Position numbers and translations under genes: made by a program
Assembly: GCF_000230715.2 (NCBI RefSeq)
Contig: NC_019792.1
Span: forward strand, 1,240,001-1,304,000
Direction of reading: 5' to 3'
From: Natronobacterium gregoryi SP2
Lineage (GTDB): Archaea > Halobacteriota > Halobacteria > Halobacteriales > Natrialbaceae
DNA length: 64,000 bases
The notes under the pieces: model-generated
Told to the model about the DNA's origin: nothing
What the model saw: the letters and a program-made list of their open reading frames with translations, nothing else
The model's database searches: none
Shown here: positions 57,687-64,000 of the stretch, one piece after another
How positions within the stretch are numbered: position 1 is the stretch's first letter
How the letters are laid out: the number at the start of each line of letters is the position of its first letter

Positions 57687-58181
57687 ATGGTCCTCGAGCG
57701 TGTCTGGAAACTGCTGCTTGTCGTTGCAACACTCTCGCTCGTCGGCGTTCTCCTGGTTCAGGCGGGCGTCGTCTCGGCACCCTGGGGTGAAGACCGCGCG
57801 AACGTCCACGTTCTCGAGAGCGACACGGGCGAGACGAGGGCTATCGTCGACGCCGAGGTTGCAGACACTGGCAGCGAACGCTACACGGGGTTGAGTGATC
57901 ACGACGCTCTCGAGGCTGGCGAGGGGATGCTGTTCGTCCACGACGACGAGGGCGAGCGGACTTACGTCATGCGCGACATGGACTTCGACATCGACATCGT
58001 CTTCGTCGACGGCGACGGCGAGATCACAGCGATCGAACACGCACGCGCGCCCGAACCCGGCGAGGACGGCGAAGCGTTACAGTACACAGGCCAGGCACAG
58101 TACGTCCTCGAGGTTCCCCGTGGCTATGCAAACGAGACCGGGATGGCGGTCGGCGACGAAGTCGAGATCGAGTACCAGTGA
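57687..58181 (+). CDS. DUF192-domain exported/membrane-anchored protein
   Basis: 164 residues. An N-terminal signal anchor (K-L-L-L-V-V-A-T-L-S-L-V-G-V-L-L-V) is followed by the DUF192 fold with E-R-Y-T-G-L-S-D-H (63-71), M-L-F-V-H-D-D-E-G (about 81-89), V-M-R-D-M-D-F-D-I-D-I-V-F-V-D and E-V-P-R-G-Y-A near 147. The Y-T-G-L and M-x-x-M-x-F-x-I-D segments are the conserved core. Function is unknown. The gene is divergent from tRNA-Val. Confidence 0.85.
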   Translation: MVLERVWKLLLVVATLSLVGVLLVQAGVVSAPWGEDRANVHVLESDTGETRAIVDAEVADTGSERYTGLSDHDALEAGEGMLFVHDDEGERTYVMRDMDFDIDIVFVDGDGEITAIEHARAPEPGEDGEALQYTGQAQYVLEVPRGYANETGMAVGDEVEIEYQ

Positions 58182-58242
58182 GAACCGGCGTGTTTCGGTT
58201 CGTAGCAAACCCTTATGAGCCACGGTCCCGGACGGCAAGGTA

Positions 58243-60192
58243 ATGGACGGCGTCGACTGGGACAAAGACGACCCGTTCGAAGAGCAACGTGAGGAAGTCG
58301 AGAGCCCGATGCGGCGGTTGCTCTTCGAGTACGGTCGTCCCTACTGGTTCTCCGTGACGGTTGGGTTGGTATCGAGCGTCTTCGCGCGTGCGCTGGATCT
58401 GTTGCCCGCGCTGTTGCTCGCGGTGGCGATCGACTCGATCTTCGGTAACCAGGTGTTTGCCGAGCAGGTGCCGCTGGTCGTGCTGCCAGAGGCCTGGCTG
58501 CCGGCGTCGCCTGACGACCAATTCTGGTTCGTCGTGATCGTGATCGCGGGTTCGTTCGCGTTCGGTGCGATCTTTCACTGGCTTCGCAACTGGGGGTTCA
58601 ATTCCTTCTCCCAGAGCGTCCAGCACGACGTCCGGACCGCGACCTACGACAAGATGCAGCGACTGGACATGGAGTTTTTCGCGAACAAGCAGACCGGCGA
58701 GATGATGTCGGTGCTCAGCAACGACGTCAACCAGTTAGAGCGGTTTCTGAACGAGGGGATGAACTCCGCGACGCGGCTGATCGTGATGGTCGTCGGGATC
58801 ACCGGCTTGTTGTTCTGGCTCAACCCGCAACTGGCGCTGGTCTCGCTTGCACCCGTGCCGCTGATCGCAGTTTTCACCTACGTCTTCGTCAAGAAGATCC
58901 AACCGAAGTACGCCGCCGTCCGCTCGTCGGTCGGCAAGGTAAACTCGCGCCTCGAGAACAACCTCGGCGGGATCAACGTCATCAAGTCTTCGAACACCGA
59001 GGAGTTCGAGTCCGACCGTGTCGAGGATGTCTCGCGGAAGTACTACGACAAGAACTGGGACGCGATTTGGCTTCGGATCAAGTTCTTCCCCGGCCTCCAG
59101 CTGATTTCGGGGATCGGGTTCGTCCTCACGTTCCTCGTTGGCGGTTACTGGGTGTTTACAGGTGCTGCTCCGGGCCCGTTCACCGGCACGCTCGAGACCG
59201 GCGTCTTCGTCGCCTTTATCATGTACACCCAGCAACTCGTCTGGCCGATGGCCCAGTTCGGCCAGGTCATCAACATGTACCAGCGCGCAGAGGCCTCGAG
59301 CGAGCGCATCTTCGGGTTGATGGACGAGGAAGGGCGGATCGAACGCGACGAAGAGGCGAACGAGCTCGAGGTCTACGAGGGTCGCGTCGAGTACCGACGC
59401 GTCAGTTTCGGGTACGACGAGAGCGAGCGGATCATCGACGATATTTCCTTCGAGGCCGACGGCGGCGACACGGTCGCGCTCGTCGGGCCGACCGGAGCCG
59501 GCAAGTCGACCGTGCTAAAGCTCCTGCTCCGGCTGTACGACGTCGACGAGGGCGAAATCCGGATCGATGGCCAGGACGTCCGGAACGTCTCGCTCTCGAG
59601 TCTGCGACGAAAGATGGGGTACGTCGGCCAGGATACGTTCCTGTTCTACGGTACCGTCGAAGAGAACATCACCTACGGTGCGTTCGACGCCGACCACGAG
59701 GAGGTGGTCGAGGCCGCGAAGATGGCAGAAGCCCATGACTTCATCCAGAACCTCCCCGACGGCTACGATACCGAGGTCGGCGAACGCGGCGTCAAGCTCT
59801 CGGGCGGGCAGCGCCAGCGGATATCGATCGCTCGTGCGATTCTGAAAGATCCCGATATTCTCGTCTTGGACGAGGCAACCAGCGACGTCGACACCGAAAC
59901 CGAGATGCTCATCCAGCGATCGATCGACGAACTCGCCGAGGATCGGACGACGTTCGCTATCGCCCACCGGTTGTCGACGATCAAAGACGCCGACACGATT
60001 CTCGTCTTGGAGGGCGGAGCGGTCGTCGAACGAGGCACGCACGAGGAACTGCTCGAGAACGAGGGACTCTACTCACACCTCTGGGGCGTCCAGGCCGGGG
60101 AGATCGACGAGTTACCACAGGAGTTCATCGAACGGGCCCAGCGCCGGCAGGCACGGACGGGGATCGACGTTGACGCCGGCGACGACGACTGA
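58243..60192 (+). CDS. ABC exporter, fused permease and ATPase
   Basis: 649 residues. Six transmembrane helices occupy about 20-320 (first near Y-G-R-P-Y-W-F-S-V-T-V-G-L-V). The ATPase has Walker A G-P-T-G-A-G-K-S-T (about 414), Q-loop Y-V-G-Q-D near 463, signature L-S-G-G-Q-R-Q-R near 521, Walker B I-L-V-L-D-E-A-T-S near 543 and an H-loop A-H-R-L. It is a half-transporter that dimerises to export lipids, drugs or peptides. Nothing adjacent indicates the cargo. Confidence 0.92.
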   Translation: MDGVDWDKDDPFEEQREEVESPMRRLLFEYGRPYWFSVTVGLVSSVFARALDLLPALLLAVAIDSIFGNQVFAEQVPLVVLPEAWLPASPDDQFWFVVIVIAGSFAFGAIFHWLRNWGFNSFSQSVQHDVRTATYDKMQRLDMEFFANKQTGEMMSVLSNDVNQLERFLNEGMNSATRLIVMVVGITGLLFWLNPQLALVSLAPVPLIAVFTYVFVKKIQPKYAAVRSSVGKVNSRLENNLGGINVIKSSNTEEFESDRVEDVSRKYYDKNWDAIWLRIKFFPGLQLISGIGFVLTFLVGGYWVFTGAAPGPFTGTLETGVFVAFIMYTQQLVWPMAQFGQVINMYQRAEASSERIFGLMDEEGRIERDEEANELEVYEGRVEYRRVSFGYDESERIIDDISFEADGGDTVALVGPTGAGKSTVLKLLLRLYDVDEGEIRIDGQDVRNVSLSSLRRKMGYVGQDTFLFYGTVEENITYGAFDADHEEVVEAAKMAEAHDFIQNLPDGYDTEVGERGVKLSGGQRQRISIARAILKDPDILVLDEATSDVDTETEMLIQRSIDELAEDRTTFAIAHRLSTIKDADTILVLEGGAVVERGTHEELLENEGLYSHLWGVQAGEIDELPQEFIERAQRRQARTGIDVDAGDDD

Positions 60193-60204
60193 TCGGGCCG
60201 GAAA

Positions 60205-60549
60205 CTAAAACGACTCCTGTTCGCGCTGTCCCTCTTGGTCCGGTGCACCCTCGTCCTGGCGATCTTCGCCAACCGCCGGTGGCGTCCGGTCGCTGTAGTT
60301 TTTCCGTCCGATCGCGTCGTCGCCGACCATGTTCATGATCGCCTGGTTGACTTCGTCGTAGGATCTGTACTCGTCTTCGTTCATCGGGCCAACGAGCTCT
60401 TCCAGAGTCATCGACTCCGCGCCGAACTCGATTTCGCGGTCGCCGTGTTCGTCGAACAGTTCGTCCTGGCTGATGGGGTACTCGAGCGCCTGGAGGTCGT
60501 CGTACAGGTCGCCGATCTCGACGCCGAGTTCGCGGCTCTCGTCTGTCAT
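60205..60549 (-). CDS. DUF5789-type small haloarchaeal protein
   Basis: 114 residues from the ATG at 60549. I recognise L-Q-A-L-E-Y-P-I-S-Q-D-E-L (about 18-30) followed by E-L-V-G-P-M-N-E-D-E-Y-R-S-Y-D-E-V-N-Q-A-I-M-N-M-V-G, as in DUF5789/DUF2795-like domains. The C-terminus is disordered (E-D-R-Q-D-E-G-A-P). Function unknown. It is convergent with the ABC exporter. Confidence 0.72.
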   Translation of the reverse strand: MTDESRELGVEIGDLYDDLQALEYPISQDELFDEHGDREIEFGAESMTLEELVGPMNEDEYRSYDEVNQAIMNMVGDDAIGRKNYSDRTPPAVGEDRQDEGAPDQEGQREQESF

Positions 60550-60621
60550 ACCCGGGTACAGATGGACCAGCCCCAAACCCGTTGAGCCTGCGCTCGCCAC
60601 GGTGCCCGGGTCGGTGGTTTC

Positions 60622-61386
60622 ATGTCCGCACGGCCGGAGTCCTCCCGTATGCACCTCATGGACGCAACCTGGAGTGACGTCCGCGACTGCGAGACCGACC
60701 TCGCGGTCGTCCCCGTCGGCAGTACCGAACAGCACGGCCCACACGCACCGCTTGGAACGGATGTCCTGACCGCCGAAGCGGTTGCCGACGCCGGCTGTGA
60801 GCAGTTCGATCGCGAGGTCGTTCGCACGCCAGCGATTCCCGTCGGCGTCGCCGAAGAACATCGTCAGTTTCCCGGGACGATGTGGGTCTCGGCAGACACC
60901 TTCCGGAGCTACGTCGGTGAGTCGGTCCGGAGTCTCGCTTCTCACGGCTTCGGTCGCGTCGTCCTCGTCAACGGCCACGGGGGCAACGTCGACGCACTGC
61001 GCGAGGTCGGCGCACGACTCACCAGGGACGGCGACGCCTACGCCGTCCCGTTTACCTGGTTCGACGCCGTCGGCGACCACTCGAGCGACATGGGTCACGG
61101 CGGCCCGCTCGAGACGGCACTGGTCCGGTGTGTCGCACCCGATCTCGTTCGCGAGGACAGAATCGACGAGGCGAGCGAGGGAGCAGCCAACGGTTGGGGC
61201 GAGTGGGTCAGTTACACGAACCTGGCCTACGACTCAACGGAGTTTTCCGATAATGGCGTCGTCGGCGACCCGCGGGAGGGGGACGCCGATCGGGGAGAAG
61301 AGTTGCTCGAGCTAGCGAGTTCGGCGCTTGCAGAGCTTCTCGAGGCGGTCGCCGAGCGGGACGCCTCGAGATCGGGCGAAACGTAG
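60622..61386 (+). CDS. Creatininase-family amidohydrolase
   Basis: 254 residues. The metal-site elements V-G-S-T-E-Q-H-G-P-H-A-P-L-G-T-D (about 32-47, E, H and D ligands), V-N-G-H-G-G-N (about 115-121) and G-D-H-S-S-D-M-G-H-G-G-P-L-E-T near 155 are complete. Archaeal members include ArfB, a formamide deformylase in riboflavin/F420 biosynthesis, which is a plausible role since haloarchaea make F420. Creatinine cleavage is unlikely. An internal ATG at 60649 is an alternative start. Confidence 0.85.
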   Translation: MSARPESSRMHLMDATWSDVRDCETDLAVVPVGSTEQHGPHAPLGTDVLTAEAVADAGCEQFDREVVRTPAIPVGVAEEHRQFPGTMWVSADTFRSYVGESVRSLASHGFGRVVLVNGHGGNVDALREVGARLTRDGDAYAVPFTWFDAVGDHSSDMGHGGPLETALVRCVAPDLVREDRIDEASEGAANGWGEWVSYTNLAYDSTEFSDNGVVGDPREGDADRGEELLELASSALAELLEAVAERDASRSGET

Positions 61387-61412
61387 TCGACGACGAGCGA
61401 GCGGGTGGTCAG

Positions 61413-61829
61413 TTATTCCCCGGCGTCGCTCTCGTCGGGGCCAGCCTCCTCGAGCGTGCCGCGAAGCGCGGGGATCGTCGAAGTGAGCACACCGACTTGC
61501 TCGCCGGCTGCAGCGATGTCCTCGATCGCGGTCTCGAGGTCGGCGATTTCCGCCTCGAGGTCGTCGGCGTCCTCGAAGGCGTCGGCCCGTTTGCCCATCG
61601 TGAACCACTTCTTGGCGTCCCGGAGGTGGGCCTCGGCGTCGCCGGCATCGAGCGCGGAGTTGAGGCCGTTGAGTACGCCCAGGACGTTGTCGGCGTCGGT
61701 CTCCCAGATGTCGTCGTCGTCGGGCAGGGCCGTCCAGGCTTTCTCGAGTGAGGCTTCGACGTCCTCACGCATTTCGTTGGCTGCTTCGCCGAACAGTTCG
61801 TCGTCGTCGCCGAGCGTCGCTTGACTCAT
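61413..61829 (-). CDS. DUF5790-type haloarchaeal protein
   Basis: 138 residues, all-alpha and strongly acidic. D-E-L-F-G-E-A-A-N-E-M-R and A-L-P-D-D-D-D-I-W (about 33-42) precede two long helices (D-A-E-A-H-L-R-D-A-K-K-W-F-T-M-G-K-R-A-D-A-F). I assign DUF5790 from memory of its composition. No motif suggests an activity. Confidence 0.7.
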   Translation of the reverse strand: MSQATLGDDDELFGEAANEMREDVEASLEKAWTALPDDDDIWETDADNVLGVLNGLNSALDAGDAEAHLRDAKKWFTMGKRADAFEDADDLEAEIADLETAIEDIAAAGEQVGVLTSTIPALRGTLEEAGPDESDAGE

Positions 61830-62015
61830 GTTATCACGTTTACCATCGCTGCGGTTAAAAGATTGCCCGAAAGTGAAAGTAAAAATCGGTTCCGGAGGGA
61901 AGCCGACGTGGGAGAGGAAACCGCCGAAGCTGTATGCGTATCCGAGACTCGAAGTCGACCGGAATGTAACCGCTATCCGGCGAATTTAAGTGAATAAGCA
62001 CTAACTATATCAACG
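61830..62015. other. Spacer with TATA-like sequence
   Basis: AATTTAAGTG at 61984 and ACTATATCA at 62003 lie before the start at 62016; nothing else recognised. Confidence 0.35.
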
Positions 62016-62231
62016 ATGGAAGACGTTAGCTCGATGGAGGTCGGGGACATCGTCCGAAACGTCGAGGGGAAAGACGTTGGGGGCGAGGGGAAAGCGTACA
62101 GGATCGTCGAGAAAGAAACGTCGTCCGTCGGAAAGATAAACGCGGTCGTGGTCGAACCGCTCGACGAGGAAGACGAACGAGAGCGGATTACGATCCCACA
62201 ATCGGAGTGGGGAGATACCTGGACCGCCTGA
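62016..62231 (+). CDS. Small hypothetical protein
   Basis: 71 residues, acidic, predicted beta-rich: M-E-V-G-D-I-V-R-N-V-E-G-K-D-V, then A-Y-R-I-V-E-K-E-T and A-V-V-V-E-P-L-D. The periodicity of G-D-I-V and I-V/V-V-V strands suggests a small SH3/KOW-like barrel. A TATA-like AATTTAAGTG is about 25 nt upstream. No family was recognised. It is followed 16 bp later by a family B element. Confidence 0.55.
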   Translation: MEDVSSMEVGDIVRNVEGKDVGGEGKAYRIVEKETSSVGKINAVVVEPLDEEDERERITIPQSEWGDTWTA

Positions 62232-62247
62232 CGGTGGCGGATCGTAA

Positions 62248-62359
62248 CTAGTACCGTCCCAAACGTGGACCGACTAGTTGAGAGTTGACCCAAACCGATC
62301 GCGATTCTCGATCAGGAGTAGAGCGCACTAGTCAGAGTCGACGGTTGGGACGGTACTAG
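62248..62359. repeat. Family B element, core type 3
   Basis: 112 bp bounded by CTAG. It opens CTAGTACCGTCCCAAACG and ends GACGGTTGGGACGGTACTAG; the core has GACTAGTTGAGAGTTGACCC. It is the cleanest type 3 copy, equal in layout to 21612-21721. Confidence 0.85.
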
Positions 62360-62401
62360 TTGCGTGTCGGTAAAGCGACGGGCGAAACTAGTTTTTCGAC
62401 C

Positions 62402-63877
62402 TCAGAACGCCAGTGCCTCGTACGGGAGCAGGTACAGGACTGCCGCGAGGAACGGGAACAGGGCGAGCAACAGCACGATGGCGTAGCCGAACATTTCGCG
62501 GGCCTTAATCCGTGTGATTGCCAGCAGCGGGATCGCCCAGAACGGGTTCAGTAGGTTCGTATGTGCGTCACCGACCGCGTAAGCCATCGTAGCGTGACCG
62601 AGGTCCACGCCGAGACCGTTTGCAGCCTCGAGTACTGGGGGTCCGAGAATGATCCACTCACCGCCGCCGGAGGGGACGAACGCGTTGACGATTGCAGCCG
62701 TCAGCCACGCGATCACGGGGAACGTCGACTCGGTCGCGAGTCCAATCATGACGTCGGCGATTTCGGCGGCAAGTCCGGAGCCAGCCATAATCCCCTGGAT
62801 GCCAGCGAAGAAGGGGAACAACAGGATGACGCCTGCGGCGGCTGTAGCCGCTTCGCCGAACTTGTCGCGGTACGCCGAGGGGTTCGTCCAGATGAGCAGT
62901 CCGGCCATCAGGAAGCCGAAGTTGACCACGTTGAGGTTCAGTGCATCGACACCGTGCGTGACGAGCAGATAGATAACGTAACCGAATCCGGTCAGTCCGA
63001 TGAGACTGCCGAGAAGGAGGCTGTTGTCGAGTCGTTCTGCCGGTGTGGGCGGCGCGGACGATTCGGACGCTACGTCGACGGCTTCGCCGCCGTCACTGGC
63101 GGTATCGAACAGTTCACTCTCGGGAATGTACTCCGTGATGTCGCGTGACCGTTCGCCGGACGGCGTGATGAAGTACAACACGAGAGCGGCGAACACGATA
63201 GAGAGGACAGTCAGCGTAATACCGTATCCGTGGACGATCGTCTGACTGAGCGGGATTCCCTCTTCGGGGACCATGTGGAAGGCCGTTCCCTCGCCGACCT
63301 GGCTGGCGTCCGTAAGCAAAAGCGGTGCAGAGCCGGACAGCCCCCAGTGCCAGGTGAGTCCAAGACCCATGTATCCCGACAGCGCGAGCAACGGATAGTG
63401 GACGTCGATCCCGTTCTGGTAAGCAACTTTCCCCATCTCGCGAGCGAAGATCGCCCCGAGAATGAGGCTAAAGCCCCAGTGAATCCAGGCGACCGCCATC
63501 GCGAACACGGCGACGAGCACGACTGCCTGCGGTCCCGTGTTGGGGACCTTGGCGAGTCGAACGAGCAAGTCGTTCGCTCGCGGATGGTACGCGAGCGCAA
63601 AGCCGGTCATCAAGATGAGCGTCATCTGCATCGCGAACTCGAGGAACTCCCAGAACCCGTCGTACCAGTGCTCGATCAGGTCGAACGGCCCGGCAGCCGC
63701 CCCCGTTGCAGGTTCTTCGATGAGTTCTAACTGTCCTAGAACGAGTGCTGCGGCGAAGACGAGATACGTCAGGACGATAGCAAACAGGAACGGACTCGGC
63801 ATCCACCGTTCGACCGTGTTCGCGAGTCGATAGCCGACCCGTTCGACCGTCCCAGACTGACTGGCACCTGTAGACAT
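62402..63877 (-). CDS. Short-chain fatty acid transporter (AtoE family)
   Basis: 491 residues, 10-12 hydrophobic helices throughout (first near W-M-P-S-P-F-L-F-A-I-V-L-T-Y-L). F-V-P-S-G-G-G-E-W (about 406-414) and W-I-H-W-G-F-S-L-I-L-G-A are the fingerprints of AtoE-type carriers, as is the N-L-L-N-P-F-W repeat near 449. It takes up short-chain fatty acids such as acetoacetate or butyrate. This suits the beta-oxidation genes at the other end of the window, though they are 55 kb apart. Confidence 0.88.
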   Translation of the reverse strand: MSTGASQSGTVERVGYRLANTVERWMPSPFLFAIVLTYLVFAAALVLGQLELIEEPATGAAAGPFDLIEHWYDGFWEFLEFAMQMTLILMTGFALAYHPRANDLLVRLAKVPNTGPQAVVLVAVFAMAVAWIHWGFSLILGAIFAREMGKVAYQNGIDVHYPLLALSGYMGLGLTWHWGLSGSAPLLLTDASQVGEGTAFHMVPEEGIPLSQTIVHGYGITLTVLSIVFAALVLYFITPSGERSRDITEYIPESELFDTASDGGEAVDVASESSAPPTPAERLDNSLLLGSLIGLTGFGYVIYLLVTHGVDALNLNVVNFGFLMAGLLIWTNPSAYRDKFGEAATAAAGVILLFPFFAGIQGIMAGSGLAAEIADVMIGLATESTFPVIAWLTAAIVNAFVPSGGGEWIILGPPVLEAANGLGVDLGHATMAYAVGDAHTNLLNPFWAIPLLAITRIKAREMFGYAIVLLLALFPFLAAVLYLLPYEALAF

Positions 63878-64000
63878 ACAAACGGGGAAACTTATTCGAT
63901 TCCAATGAATCTACTGGTAGATCTCGAGAGATCGGTACCAAAAACACTTCCCAATCCCGATTTGTTCGGAAAGTGACCGACGAAAGAAGGGTCGGCGACG
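63878..64000. other. Promoter region of the transporter; window end
   Basis: AT-richer sequence (AAACTTATTCGATTCCAATG, 63888-63907) contains a reverse-strand TATA-like element. No further gene starts before the edge. Confidence 0.3.

Noticed and set aside
1-64000. Transposase, integrase, phage or toxin-antitoxin genes
   Set aside because: None was recognised; the repeats and tRNA footprints have no enzyme in the window.

Overview
The window is a stretch of a haloarchaeal chromosome, most likely Natrialba-like (order Natrialbales or a near relative). The evidence is the high GC content, very acidic proteins, TATA/BRE-type promoters about 25 nt upstream of many ATGs (leaderless mRNAs), archaeal RNase P RNA, tRNAs without encoded CCA, a doublet archaeal histone, RPA-type ssDNA-binding proteins, archaeal CCA-adding enzyme, and ether-lipid enzymes (GGGP synthase, geranylgeranyl reductase). 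There is no transposase, integrase, CRISPR array or phage gene.

Layout. 1-12.7 kb: acyl-CoA metabolism. It holds an HMG-CoA-synthase-like/DUF35 fusion overlapping an SCP2-type thiolase, a decayed second thiolase, 3-hydroxyacyl-CoA dehydrogenase, enoyl-CoA hydratase, a thioesterase, an F420-type oxidoreductase, an M24 protein, EthD proteins, an IclR regulator and an amidohydrolase. 13-22 kb: an aldehyde:ferredoxin oxidoreductase, then a lipid neighbourhood (geranylgeranyl reductase, TetR regulator, GGGP synthase, and a polyprenyl-synthetase-like protein lacking both Asp-rich motifs), followed by a decayed, repeat-rich, AT-richer zone. 22.7-33 kb: a second intact thiolase, a lipoate-ligase-like protein, an M23-like protein, a serpin broken by one UGA, NAD salvage enzymes (nicotinamidase-like and nicotinate phosphoribosyltransferase), an Hvo_1808-type surface protein, and gene debris.

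34-42.4 kb: an information-processing block with an AMMECR1 protein, RNase P RNA, two metal/HTH regulators, tRNA-Arg, the RPA / doublet histone / histone-deacetylase cluster, CCA-adding enzyme and tRNA-Asn. 42.4-50.7 kb: nucleotide-sugar and glycosyltransfer genes, two adjoining COG0523 metallochaperone GTPases, a DUF6498 membrane protein and MoaB. 50.9-53.5 kb: the second RPA operon (RPA with zinc finger plus RPA-associated protein) preceded by a 10-codon leader ORF, with an RHH protein behind it. 53.6-64 kb: tRNA-His, -Phe and -Val, each followed by a partial copy of its own 3' end, plus a cupin, SOUL protein, DUF192, ABC exporter, creatininase-family enzyme, small haloarchaeal DUF proteins and a short-chain fatty-acid transporter.

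The most striking non-genic content is three families of palindromic repeats. Family A is about 87 bp with outer arms TGATACGG.TTGCTGT. Family B units are bounded by CTAG, share outer arms and have three alternative cores. Family C is 107-157 bp. They sit at gene 3' ends, and several genes use the element's terminal TGA or TAG as their stop codon. One A copy is nested inside a B copy, and B units are chained through shared CTAG tetranucleotides.
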